Shown: in pieces, positions 42,398 through 50,690 of the stretch
Layout of the letters: each line of letters opens with the position of its first letter
How positions within the stretch are numbered: the first letter of the stretch is position 1
Assembly: GCA_963773635.1 (NCBI GenBank)
Contig: CAVZBW010000005.1
Coordinates: forward strand, 2,914,001 to 2,978,000
DNA length: 64,000 nucleotides
Reading direction: 5' to 3'
DNA from: CAVZBW01 sp963773635
Lineage (GTDB): Bacteria; Actinomycetota; Acidimicrobiia; Acidimicrobiales; RAAP-2
Notes under the pieces: model-generated
Database searches by the model: none
Seen by the model: only the letters and a program-made list of their open reading frames with translations
What the model was told of the DNA's origin: nothing
Made by a program: the position numbers and the translations under genes

Positions 42398-43099
42398 TCA
42401 TTGGAGGGGTGACCACGTTGCGGTCCGGAGCAGCCTGCTGCGCCACTGGTCCCGGAGCTCGAGCGCCTCGTGCATCCAGGATCCGGGTTGGGTGACCTGC
42501 GGCGGGATGTCGTTGGTGAGCAGCCGGATGAGCGGAGGCAGGCTGGCCAGCCGCTGCATCAGGGTGACCTCCGGGTACCGGCCGGCGCCCGGCATCGTCT
42601 GGAGCGCCAGCTCGATGCTCATCTGCACCTGGGATCCCTCGGCTCCGAGGGTGCTTCGGTAGTGGCCGCCGGCCTCACGGATGTAGTCGCGGACCTTCCC
42701 CGGGAAGGGCCACATCGTGTCCTCCATGTACATGGTCGGCTCGTGTTCACCCGGTTCGGCCGGGACGTCGACGAGCTGGCCGATCGAGGGGGACCACTCG
42801 AGGGGAGCCATGACCCGCGCCCGAGACTCGTGCTGCACGCCGTCGAGTCGCCGGGCCCAGTCCTGCAGATCGCCGCGTGCGACCCGCTCGGCCAGGCGGG
42901 CCCATGCGTCGCCGTCGGCGACGGCGGTGACGGTCACCGCCCGGTAGGCGAGGCCGCTGCCGTGCGCGAGGTCGAAGTACCACAGGAGCCGGGCATCGGT
43001 ACCCGAGCCGAGGGCCGGCATCCACTCTTCCCGGTAGGCCTCCTCGAACCGGGCCGCGGACTTCCCGACCACCTTGTGAACCTCGTGGATGAAGAGCAC
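42398..43099 (-). CDS. Unknown-family protein, paralogue B of a tandem pair
   Basis: 233 aa from GTG 43099 (VLFIHEVHKVVGKSAARFEE), aligned end to end with the 41623-42333 protein: shared HEVHK, FExxYRxEWMxALG, DARLLWY, GSGxAYxxVT, MYMEDT and the C-terminal LELRDQWxSxLLRT. The GTG is chosen because it matches the paralogue start and AAGGGGGG precedes it; the frame is open about 330 bases further but that part is repeat-like and non-coding. Function unknown. Adjacent to, and divergent from, the wax-ester-synthase fusion, so a lipid-related role is possible. Confidence 0.8.
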   Translation of the reverse strand: MLFIHEVHKVVGKSAARFEEAYREEWMPALGSGTDARLLWYFDLAHGSGLAYRAVTVTAVADGDAWARLAERVARGDLQDWARRLDGVQHESRARVMAPLEWSPSIGQLVDVPAEPGEHEPTMYMEDTMWPFPGKVRDYIREAGGHYRSTLGAEGSQVQMSIELALQTMPGAGRYPEVTLMQRLASLPPLIRLLTNDIPPQVTQPGSWMHEALELRDQWRSRLLRTATWSPLQ

Positions 43100-43177
43100 C
43101 CATCCCCCCTTGTCGTGCACCGGGCCGGCGCCCGCATCATGGTAGGCGCGTCGCGAGGGAAGGGACGCCGGTGCAGA

Positions 43178-43237
43178 ATGGCCCGGAGTTTGGCCCGGAG
43201 TCTGGCCCGATGGGTGGCCGGCGTTCGGCCCGATGGC
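43178..43237. repeat. 12-bp tandem minisatellite
   Basis: Five degenerating units of ATGGCCCGGAGT type (TTGGCCCGGAGT, CTGGCCCGATGG, GTGGCCGGCGTT, CGGCCCGATGGC) in the divergent spacer upstream of the acyltransferase-cNMP fusion gene. The unit is a multiple of 3, as at 2784. Confidence 0.75.
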
Positions 43238-43263
43238 GGCACCGAGGAGGGAGGGGACGCCCG

Positions 43264-45063
43264 TTGCAGCACGTGCGACGTCTGAGCCGGGTCGATCGGG
43301 AGTACCTCGAATTCGCTCCTCAGTATCTGTCGGTGAGCCTGCTGCGCTTCTCCGCCCGCCCCGACGGGACCGTCCCGACTGCGGAGGAGATCGTCTCCCG
43401 CGTGCGGGCGGTCGTCGACAGGACAGACGTGCCACCGATCGTCGCCTCGATGCGCCAGCGGGTTCGTCACACGCCGATGGGAATCGCGCCCCCGTTCCTC
43501 GAGGACGATCCGTCGTTCGACGTGTCGCGCCACTTCTACCGGCACGGCTGTCGGCAGCGGGTCTCGTCCGAGGATCCCGGGTGGCTGCTCACCGACGCCA
43601 CGAGCCGCCCGCTCGATCCGAACCGGCCCCTCTGGCGCGTCGAGATCGTCGACACCTTCGACGACGGTTCGGTCGGGTTGCTCAGCACGCTCCACCATGC
43701 GATCGCCGACGGGGTCGCCGCCTTTGGAGCGATCCTGGTGGCGGCGCTCGAGCTCACGCCGGACAGAAGGAACCTGGATCCCGTCATGGATCCGTGGACA
43801 CCGAGCCCAGCCGCAACCACCGCCGGGGCGGTCTCGGTCGCGGTCGTGGATCGACTCGCATCACTGGTCGAGGCGGGTCGTCGGGCGGGGCGGGCGGTGC
43901 GGCGGATCGACCAGCGCACCGCGAGCGCCGGGGCGGCGCGCTTCGCCGGCTACCTGCACGACGAGCCCCCTCGCAACGAGCGGGCCTCCCGGATACAGAC
44001 GTTCGCCGACCGGGCCGCATGGGGGATACACCTCTACCGTCACTCCCTCCTCGAGCTCCGGCTCGCCTCGCGTGCCCTCGGGGTGACGATCACCGATCTG
44101 TTCCTCGCCGCGGCCGCACTCGCCTGGGGGCGGATCCGCCCCGATGCCGAGGAGGTCTGGGTCCTCGTACCCGTCGACCTGCGAGAGCCGGGCGAGATCA
44201 CGAGCACCAACCGGGTGGGGTACGTCCTGGTGAGCGTGCCCTGCCGTCTCGACGCCCTGGGCACGGTGCGTGCCGCGCACGCCCGCTCCACCAAGGCCAA
44301 GCAGCAGGACCAGGCGAGGGTGCTCGACGAGCTGGGACGTCTCCGCTCCCACCTTCCGGCCGCCTGGCAAGGCATCCGCTGGGGACGGTTGGACCGGGCG
44401 GACCTGGCGCTCTCCAACATGCCCGGCTTCCCCTTCACCCTGTACTGCGAGGGGGCTCCGTTGTGTGACGCCTTCGGTGTCTCGAGCCTCTACGACACGT
44501 CCTGGGGAAAGATCACCTTCGTGACCTTCGGCGAGGTCGTCTACGGGACGCTGCTCCACGACGCGGGGACCGGGGAGGGCGGGACCTTCGACGACGCCTT
44601 TCGGGAGGGGGTGGCGGAGTTGTGTGCGACCGCCTCACATCGCCGGCTCCTGGCGCGCCAGCCGCAGCTGGTCGCCCTCGCCACCGGCGACCTGGACGAC
44701 CTGACGCGATCGGTCGGGCTCGTCATCTTCGAGGCGGGTGAGGAGATCGTGACCGAGGGCGAGCCCGCCGACGCGTACTACGTCATCGAGAGCGGTACCG
44801 CAGTGGTGACCGTGGGGGCCGGAAGACCGGTGGGCACGCTCGGTCCGGGGGACTCCTTCGGCGAGATGGGCGTCTTCCACGGCGGCGTCCGCCGGGCAAC
44901 CGTGACCGCCACCCGACGAGCGCAGGTGCTGCGCATCGACGCCTCCGCCGCGGTCTCCGCCTTCCGTGGGGATCTCGTCAACTCCTCTCCGGTCGAGCGG
45001 GTCATCGACGGCTACGAGGACGTGCTGCGCCACATTCAGGGATCGGTGGCCTCCGGGGACTGA
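43264..45063 (+). CDS. Wax ester synthase/DGAT-like acyltransferase fused to a cyclic-nucleotide-binding domain
   Basis: About 599 aa. Residues 1-450 are a WS/DGAT (condensation-fold) domain with the acyltransferase motif LHHAIADG, PLWRVEIVDTFDDG and ALSNMPGFPF. Family members transfer acyl-CoA to long alcohols or diacylglycerol to form storage lipid. Residues about 480-580 are a CNB domain (VIFEAGEEIVTEGEPADAYY, then GTLGPGDSFGEMGVF, the phosphate-binding cassette, then RRATVTA). TTG 43264 has GGAGGGG seven bases upstream; GTG 43273 is the alternative. The fusion suggests direct control of storage-lipid synthesis by a cyclic nucleotide. The PBC Arg is in GVRRATV, consistent with ligand binding. 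Confidence 0.87.
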   Translation: MQHVRRLSRVDREYLEFAPQYLSVSLLRFSARPDGTVPTAEEIVSRVRAVVDRTDVPPIVASMRQRVRHTPMGIAPPFLEDDPSFDVSRHFYRHGCRQRVSSEDPGWLLTDATSRPLDPNRPLWRVEIVDTFDDGSVGLLSTLHHAIADGVAAFGAILVAALELTPDRRNLDPVMDPWTPSPAATTAGAVSVAVVDRLASLVEAGRRAGRAVRRIDQRTASAGAARFAGYLHDEPPRNERASRIQTFADRAAWGIHLYRHSLLELRLASRALGVTITDLFLAAAALAWGRIRPDAEEVWVLVPVDLREPGEITSTNRVGYVLVSVPCRLDALGTVRAAHARSTKAKQQDQARVLDELGRLRSHLPAAWQGIRWGRLDRADLALSNMPGFPFTLYCEGAPLCDAFGVSSLYDTSWGKITFVTFGEVVYGTLLHDAGTGEGGTFDDAFREGVAELCATASHRRLLARQPQLVALATGDLDDLTRSVGLVIFEAGEEIVTEGEPADAYYVIESGTAVVTVGAGRPVGTLGPGDSFGEMGVFHGGVRRATVTATRRAQVLRIDASAAVSAFRGDLVNSSPVERVIDGYEDVLRHIQGSVASGD

Positions 45064-45064
45064 G

Positions 45065-46051
45065 CTACTCGCTGCTCGGCTCACCCCTGAGCGGAAGCCC
45101 GGCGGCCCGGTAGGCGTCGTCGATCAGGCCCATGGTGACGACCGCGTCGGACCCGGGGGTGAGGAGGGGTGTGCCGCCGAGCACCGCACTCGTGAAGGCC
45201 TGCAGCTGGTACCGGTAGGTGGAGTCCCCGCGCACCCGGAATCTCCGGGTCCGCCCGCCGACCGTCAGGCGGACGAGATGAAAGACGTGGGGAGCAACGA
45301 AGTTGACCACGTGGAGCTGGCCGCGGTCGCCCCTCACCCGTGCCGCGATGTGCAGGAGACGCGAGGACCACATCGAGGTGTCGGTGCGACCGGCGGCGCC
45401 GTTGGGGAACCGGAGGCGGATGGTCATCGCACGGTCGACCCTCGGGTCCCGAGTCAAGGCGTGGGCCGAGACCACCTCGGGCTCGCCCGGACCGAGAAGC
45501 CGGAGGCAGTGCAGCCCGTAGCAGCCCGCGTCCATCGTGGCGCCGCCTCCGAGCTCGTAGCGATAGCGGATGTCGCCGAAGACGGGCAGCGGGAAGCACA
45601 TCCACGTCCGAACCTCGCGGATCTCCCCCAGCTCACCGCCTTGGACGATCTCCCGGAGCCGCTCGGCGAGGGGGTGGTAACGGTAGTGAAAGGCCTCCAT
45701 CAGGACGCGGCCAGTCGATGCCGCGGCGTCGGCCATCTGCTGCGCCTCTGCCGCGTTGGACGCCAGGGGCTTCTCGCACAGCACGTGCTTGCCGGACTCG
45801 AGGGCCTGGATGGCCCATCGGGCGTGCAACCCGTTGGGGAGTGGGACGTACACCGCGTCGACCCGGTCGTCGGCGAGGATGTCCTCGTAGCGTTGGTGCA
45901 CGACCGGGACGTCGTGCTTGCGGGCGAACGCCGCGGCGCGCCCGGGATCCCGGGCGGCGATGGCCGTCACCGTGGCCTCCTCGACCCGTTGCGCCGGCTT
46001 CACGAGGGCGCTGGGGGCGATCTTGGCGGCCCCGAGGATTCCGATCCTCAC
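45065..46051 (-). CDS. Gfo/Idh/MocA-family oxidoreductase
   Basis: About 328 aa. The N-terminal Rossmann domain opens VRIGILGAAKIAPSALVKP, has VYVPLPNGLHARWAIQALESGKHVLCEKPLA (the conserved EKP), then MEAFHYRYHPL and a GGGATMDAGCYGLH catalytic region. Members oxidise or reduce sugars, inositols or trans-dihydrodiols with NAD(P). GTG 46051 is preferred because family homology starts there and AGGGG precedes it; in-frame ATGs at 46081, 46111 and 46123 would add only the METGGRGTGS repeats. It is convergent with the acyltransferase fusion gene, two stops lying one base apart. Confidence 0.88.
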   Translation of the reverse strand: MRIGILGAAKIAPSALVKPAQRVEEATVTAIAARDPGRAAAFARKHDVPVVHQRYEDILADDRVDAVYVPLPNGLHARWAIQALESGKHVLCEKPLASNAAEAQQMADAAASTGRVLMEAFHYRYHPLAERLREIVQGGELGEIREVRTWMCFPLPVFGDIRYRYELGGGATMDAGCYGLHCLRLLGPGEPEVVSAHALTRDPRVDRAMTIRLRFPNGAAGRTDTSMWSSRLLHIAARVRGDRGQLHVVNFVAPHVFHLVRLTVGGRTRRFRVRGDSTYRYQLQAFTSAVLGGTPLLTPGSDAVVTMGLIDDAYRAAGLPLRGEPSSE

Positions 46052-46111
46052 GCTGCCCGTTCCCCTGCCGCCTGTTTCCATGCTGCCCGTTCCCCTGCCG
46101 CCTGTTTCCAT
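46052..46111 (-). repeat. Perfect 30-bp tandem duplication at a gene start
   Basis: GCTGCCCGTTCCCCTGCCGC plus ten bases, repeated exactly twice. Each copy carries an ATG and an AGGGG ribosome-binding-like sequence on the minus strand, and in frame it encodes METGGRGTGS twice before the oxidoreductase. A recent slippage event is likely because the copies are identical. Confidence 0.9.
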
Positions 46112-46201
46112 GCCGTCCGCCATCGGCCGACCAGTATTCCAGAGGCAGCCCCGAGGATCGTCCCTTGTATGTATGCATGCATTGGCGTAGCCTTCGCCAC
46201 C

Positions 46202-47320
46202 ATGAGGACTCCTATTTGCCAGACCCTCGACATCGAGTTTCCGATCTTCGCCTTCTCGCACTGCAGGGACGTCGTGGCCGCCGTCAGCCGGGCGGGGGGC
46301 TTCGGGGTGTTGGGCGCCCTCGCCTTCAGCCCCGATCAACTCGAGATCGAGCTCAACTGGATCGACGAGCACGTCAACGGCAAGCCCTACGGCGTGGACA
46401 TCGTCATGCCCATGAAGTACGTGGGCAAGGGGGGCGGCGAAGAGGCACAGGTCGCCAATCTCGAGGGCATGATCCCGCAGGAGTACTGGGACTTCACCGA
46501 CAAGATCCTGGCGGAGCACGACGTCCCTCCCCTCCCCGAGGACCTCGAGCGCCAGACCCCCAAGGCTGCGGGTCTGGCGGTGGACGAGGAGGGTCTGGGC
46601 CAGGTGGAAGTGTCCCTGGCCCACGGGGCCAAGATGCTCGTCAACGCCCTCGGGCCGCCGCCGCCGCAGGTGGTAAAGACCGCGCACGACCACGGGGTCC
46701 TGGTCGGGGCCCTCGTGGGGGCCAAGCAACACGCTGAGCGTCAGGTCGCGCAGGGCGTCGACGTCATCGTGGCCCAGGGCACGGAGGCCGGAGGTCACTG
46801 CGGCGAGATCTCGACCATGGTCCTCGTGCCCGAGGTGGTCGACGCGGTGGGTCCGGACGTCCCGGTCCTCGCCGCCGGTGGCATCGCCACCGGTCGCCAG
46901 ATGACCGCCGCACTGTCGCTCGGCGCACAGGGGGTCTGGACGGGCTCTATGTGGCTGACCGTGGCCGAGGCCGACACGAACCCGGCTTCCCTCGAGAATC
47001 TCCTGCAGGCGAGCTCACGCGACACCGTGCGCTCGCGGTCGATGACGGGCAAGCCGGCTCGCCAGTTGCGGTCAGCCTGGACGCAGGCGTGGGAGCGCGA
47101 GGACTCGCCCGGCACGCTGCCCATGCCGCTGCAGGGGCTCTTGTACAACTACGCCTCCCGGCGCTTCGTCCGGGTGCAGAACAAGGAGCTGTCCGGCTTC
47201 CCGGTGGGCCAGATCGTCGGCCGGCTCAACAGCGTCCGCCCGGCCAAAGACGTCATGCTCGACATGGTCGAGGAATGGATCGCCACGACGCAGCGGCTCG
47301 AGCAGCTCATCGAGGAGTGA
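46202..47320 (+). CDS. Nitronate monooxygenase/2-nitropropane dioxygenase-like FMN enzyme
   Basis: A 372-aa TIM-barrel flavoprotein: FPIFAFSHCRDVVAAVSRAGGFGVLGAL at the N-terminus, AHGAKMLVNALGPPPPQVV, the FMN-phosphate motifs VIVAQGTEAGGHCGE and VLAAGGIATGRQMTAALSLGAQGVWTGS. The family oxidises nitronates or acts as enoyl-reductase-like FMN protein; this clade has a mid-domain insertion (MKYVGKGGGEEAQ). The ATG at 46202 starts the homology; an in-frame ATG 36 bases upstream exists. A MarR regulator gene follows in the same direction, 29 bases after the stop. Confidence 0.9.
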   Translation: MRTPICQTLDIEFPIFAFSHCRDVVAAVSRAGGFGVLGALAFSPDQLEIELNWIDEHVNGKPYGVDIVMPMKYVGKGGGEEAQVANLEGMIPQEYWDFTDKILAEHDVPPLPEDLERQTPKAAGLAVDEEGLGQVEVSLAHGAKMLVNALGPPPPQVVKTAHDHGVLVGALVGAKQHAERQVAQGVDVIVAQGTEAGGHCGEISTMVLVPEVVDAVGPDVPVLAAGGIATGRQMTAALSLGAQGVWTGSMWLTVAEADTNPASLENLLQASSRDTVRSRSMTGKPARQLRSAWTQAWEREDSPGTLPMPLQGLLYNYASRRFVRVQNKELSGFPVGQIVGRLNSVRPAKDVMLDMVEEWIATTQRLEQLIEE

Positions 47321-47349
47321 GGGCCGCCGCACGCCATGAGCACCACCCC

Positions 47350-47904
47350 ATGAGCACCGCCCGCACCCGACGGTCGATCACCCAGCTCCGCCGGGATCAG
47401 GACCTCCTCGCCATCCAGGAATTCACCGACCTCGTCGCCTCGAGCGCCCGGAGCTCGGCTCAGCGCGAGCGCCTGCGGCGCGCCACGGAGGCCCCGGTCA
47501 CGACCGCTTCGCTGACCGCCCTGCGGCTGATCGAGCGGGTCGGGCCGCTGGCCATGTCCGAGGCGGCGCGGCGCCTCAACCTCGACCAGTCCACGCTCAG
47601 TCGCCAGGTGCGGCCATTGGAGAAGGAGGGACTGGTGGAGCGCAGAAGCGACACGGGGGACCGGCGAGTGGTCTGGTTGAGCGTCTCGACCAAGGGCAGG
47701 CGCCTGCTGCAGCGGATGCGCGACGTGACGCTGAACGACTACGACGTGGCCCTGAGCGACTGGACCTCGAGAGATCGTGCCCGCCTCGGCGCCCTACTCG
47801 AACGGTTGCGGGTCGATCTCCTGGCGGTGAGGGTCGACTCGGACGGCTGGTCGGTCGACAAGCGCACGGAGCCGAGCCTCGCCGATCAACGACTCGGCTC
47901 ATGA
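47350..47904 (+). CDS. MarR-family transcriptional regulator
   Basis: A 184-aa winged-helix regulator: LAMSEAARRLNLDQSTLSRQ is the recognition region, and VERRSDTGDRRVVWLSVSTKG is the wing with its conserved Asp-Arg pair. Helices at both ends form the dimer interface. It follows the nitronate monooxygenase gene and probably regulates it in response to a nitro-compound or phenolic ligand. A five-codon open frame (ATG 47336) lies directly before the start and could dampen translation. The start ATG lacks a strong ribosome-binding site. Confidence 0.9.
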   Translation: MSTARTRRSITQLRRDQDLLAIQEFTDLVASSARSSAQRERLRRATEAPVTTASLTALRLIERVGPLAMSEAARRLNLDQSTLSRQVRPLEKEGLVERRSDTGDRRVVWLSVSTKGRRLLQRMRDVTLNDYDVALSDWTSRDRARLGALLERLRVDLLAVRVDSDGWSVDKRTEPSLADQRLGS

Positions 47905-47951
47905 GCGACCGCCGGCGGAGGGTGCGTGTCGCTCGGCAGCTCGACCCGTCG

Positions 47952-48590
47952 TCAGCCCTGCCAGACGGGCATGCCGGCGCTTGCCGGAATGGAGCAGATC
48001 TTGGGCCCATCCAGCTTCCCGGGTGGTGCTCCCAGCCGACGCAGCAGGTGAGAGAAGTTCATGCCGTAGCCGCTGGCCCCGTTTTCCGAGTCGTAGTTGG
48101 GGTTGCTGTTGTAACACGCCGCAGCCATGGTGTCGGGCAGTGAGTTGGCGTTGGCCCATCCCGTCTCGATGCCGTAGCCACAATTGTTCATGTTCCCGAT
48201 GACGGTGTTGACTCCGACGGTCAGCCCGACCTTGATTCGGGCCTTGGGCGTGATGCATTCGGCCACGTAGACGGTCAGTCCGGACGCCGTGCCGCTCGTG
48301 AGCTGATAGGCGATGTAGTCCGGGGCGGGCGGGAACCATGCGCCGGTCGTGTTCACGTACGTGATGACGCCGGGCCCGAGCGCGTAGACCTTCCCCGTAC
48401 CCGTGTAGTCGACGCCCTGGTCGATCCGGTTGGGAACGAGGTTGCTCACCGATCGCAGCGGGTTCTCGTAGCCGTCGATGCTTGGCGGCGTGCCCGCGGA
48501 TGCCGATCCGACCGGGATGGCGATGCTTGCAACCGATACGAGAGTGGTGGTGACGACGAGCGTGGAGACTCCACCCCTGATTCGTGGCAT
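47952..48590 (-). CDS. Secreted protein with degenerate M23/LytM-like fold
   Basis: A 212-aa protein with a Sec signal peptide (about residues 1-32, ending GSASA). The mature part has the beta-roll pattern of M23 peptidoglycan endopeptidases: NRIDQGVDYTGTGKVYALGPG, then VITYVN, KVGLTVGVNTVIGNMNNCGYGIETGWA. The zinc ligands are missing (the HxxxD His is Asp in IDQGVD, and the HxH of the C-terminal strand is replaced by GIETGW). It is thus probably a non-catalytic wall-binding protein. Two or more Cys suggest a disulfide. Confidence 0.75.
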   Translation of the reverse strand: MPRIRGGVSTLVVTTTLVSVASIAIPVGSASAGTPPSIDGYENPLRSVSNLVPNRIDQGVDYTGTGKVYALGPGVITYVNTTGAWFPPAPDYIAYQLTSGTASGLTVYVAECITPKARIKVGLTVGVNTVIGNMNNCGYGIETGWANANSLPDTMAAACYNSNPNYDSENGASGYGMNFSHLLRRLGAPPGKLDGPKICSIPASAGMPVWQG

Positions 48591-48639
48591 CCGGAAACCC
48601 TAAACGATCAGCCGCCATGGCTGTCGAATCGACCGGCTG

Positions 48640-49797
48640 CTAGCGGGCCACCTGCAGTTGCTCGAGCGACGAGCTGCTCAGCTCCCGGGGGAGCGCCGAC
48701 ACGCCCGGACCACGGCCCGCGAGGGTGGCATCGAGGAAGTCGATCGCCGCGTCGTCGAGCACCGGTGTCCAGGGCGTGCCGCCTTCGATCGGCGCCAGGT
48801 GGTCGGCACCGAGCAGGGTGACGTAGTAGCGGGGGGCGTGGACCTGGTCGTAGACGGCCTGGCTGCTCGAGTACGGGACCACCGAGTCGGCGTTGCCCTG
48901 GACGAGGAGGAGCGGCCGTGCGGACGTGGCGATGGCTCCGCTCATCGGGTCGGGTGCGTCCGCGATGACCGCATGGACGCGGGGATCCAACAGGCCGTCT
49001 TGATAGCCGACCATGAGGGCGACGTCCGCGCCGTCGGAGTGCCCCGCCACCGCGATCTTGGACGGGTCGATCTTGGAGGCGACCGAGCCGTGCAGCAGGC
49101 TCGAGATGACGAAGGAGATGTCCTTCACCTCGTTGGGTAGGTCGCTGCGATCCAGGGGATAGCCGCTCGACGGATCCTCGAGGGGGAAGGACGGGGCCGC
49201 CACCACATAGCCGGCCGAGGCGAGCTCGGAGCAGAACCGTTGGTAGGTCGAGGGTCCGACGTCGTAGCCGTGGGCGAAGACGACCAACGGGAATCGTCCT
49301 GCGGCAGCCGGAAGGTAGACGGTGGTCGGGAGGCTGCGGTTGGGCGCGAGCTCCTGGCCGTCGCTCACCAACGGACGGGACGTATCGACGAGGGCAAGTT
49401 GCGTCGTGCTGACCGCAAGATTCCGCATCGGACCGGGGCGGGCTTGCCCGGTGGTCGAGGCGTGCGATGTCGATCCCGCCGACTCGCTCGGGGACGTTGC
49501 CGAGGGCGACGGCCCGGAACCTCCGACGCTGAGGGAGAGCAGCGCGACCGCGATGCCGCCGGCGAGGAGGATCGCCGAAGCCGTGAGCGCGAAGCGCCTC
49601 CGGCGTCTCGAGCGTCGGCGGGAAGCCCGGGTCCGTCCGGCTCGCTCGTTGGACTGGGACGGGGCTGGAACCCTCTGGTCACTCCCGAGAGGCACGTCCG
49701 ATTCTTGCGCTTCTGAGGGCGCCGCACACCGCGACCAGGGCGTGTCGCCCCCCGAGCGGGTCTCGGGCTCCCTTAATGTGCTGGTCAGCTTTCCCAC
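48640..49797 (-). CDS. Membrane-anchored alpha/beta hydrolase (chlorophyllase/PAF-AH-like)
   Basis: 385 aa. A polar, Arg-rich cytosolic N-terminus (residues 1-68) precedes one membrane helix (ALTASAILLAGGIAVALLSL), then a Ser/Thr-rich linker and an extracellular alpha/beta hydrolase. Key motifs are VVFAHGYDVGPSTY (oxyanion), the nucleophile elbow AVAGHSDGADVAL, LLLVQGNADSVVPY (Asp) and LLGADHLAPIEGG (His). It resembles dienelactone-hydrolase/chlorophyllase-type esterases. It is divergent from the methyltransferase gene. It likely hydrolyses an ester or lipid outside the membrane. Confidence 0.85.
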   Translation of the reverse strand: MGKLTSTLREPETRSGGDTPWSRCAAPSEAQESDVPLGSDQRVPAPSQSNERAGRTRASRRRSRRRRRFALTASAILLAGGIAVALLSLSVGGSGPSPSATSPSESAGSTSHASTTGQARPGPMRNLAVSTTQLALVDTSRPLVSDGQELAPNRSLPTTVYLPAAAGRFPLVVFAHGYDVGPSTYQRFCSELASAGYVVAAPSFPLEDPSSGYPLDRSDLPNEVKDISFVISSLLHGSVASKIDPSKIAVAGHSDGADVALMVGYQDGLLDPRVHAVIADAPDPMSGAIATSARPLLLVQGNADSVVPYSSSQAVYDQVHAPRYYVTLLGADHLAPIEGGTPWTPVLDDAAIDFLDATLAGRGPGVSALPRELSSSSLEQLQVAR

Positions 49798-49828
49798 TCA
49801 TCATGTGAGGCATGAGAACGGTGGGCGG

Positions 49829-50590
49829 ATGAGCCGTGCGGCGGTCGTGAGCACACTCCCGGCTTCGCCATCAGGGCGGGAGCCAGCGGATCTCGGGCAC
49901 ACCGCCCGCCGTCAACGACGGGTCTGGTCCGCCAGGGTGGACAGCTGGTCGGGCCAAGGGTCCGTCGGGCTCGAGCAGGTCACCAGGGCGGTGGTGGAGG
50001 CATCGGACGTGCGGCCGGGCGACGATGTCCTCGACCTGGGTTGCGGCACGGGACAGATCAGCCTGCCCCTGGCCGACCGGGGCGCGCGGGTCGTCGCGGT
50101 CGACGTGAGCCCAGAGATGACGCGACGGCTGCAGGCGGAGGCGTCCCGGCGCGGAGTATCCGGGGTGGACGTCGTCACCCTCCCGATCGAGGCTCTGGAC
50201 CTGCCTCCGCAGAGCGCGGACCTCGTCGTCACGAGCTATGCGCTGCACCATCTGCAGGATGGCGACAAGGCCAAGGTGGTCGGGCGCGCCTTCGAATGGC
50301 TCCGGCCCGGCGGCCGTCTGGTCGTCGCCGACATGATGTTCGGCCGCGGTGCCTCGCGACAGGATCGAGCCGTCCTGCGCTCCAAGGTCCGGGCCCTCGC
50401 CAGCAAGGGTCCGGGTGGGTGGTGGCGGATCGTCAAGAACGCCTTTCGCTTCACGCTGCGGGTTCACGAGCGGCCGATCTCCCTCCAGGCCTGGCACGAG
50501 CTCCTGACACGTGCCGGCTTCCAAGTGGAGTCGTCGCGCATGCTCGTGTCGGAGGCCGGCCTCGTCGTGGGCCGCCGCCCCCCCGCCTGA
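49829..50590 (+). CDS. Class I SAM-dependent methyltransferase
   Basis: A 253-aa Rossmann-fold methyltransferase with motif I VLDLGCGTGQISLPLADRG, acidic strand VVAVDVSPEM, SADLVVTSYALHHLQDGDKA and a UbiE-like post-motif (FEWLRPGGRLVVADMMFG). The C-terminal helical part has HELLTRAGFQVESSRMLVSEAG. ATG 49829 starts the folded part; a longer open frame upstream overlaps the divergent hydrolase and is not coding. The methyl acceptor cannot be predicted; quinone or small-molecule O/C-methylation is typical. Confidence 0.88.
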   Translation: MSRAAVVSTLPASPSGREPADLGHTARRQRRVWSARVDSWSGQGSVGLEQVTRAVVEASDVRPGDDVLDLGCGTGQISLPLADRGARVVAVDVSPEMTRRLQAEASRRGVSGVDVVTLPIEALDLPPQSADLVVTSYALHHLQDGDKAKVVGRAFEWLRPGGRLVVADMMFGRGASRQDRAVLRSKVRALASKGPGGWWRIVKNAFRFTLRVHERPISLQAWHELLTRAGFQVESSRMLVSEAGLVVGRRPPA

Positions 50591-50690
50591 CCCCGCCCAA
50601 CCGTCGCCGCAGCGGAGGAGACCGGCGCGGTCGTGGCCTCGGCCTCTCCGGCCTTCCGCCATTCATCGGCCGTTCACATGCCGGAAACGG

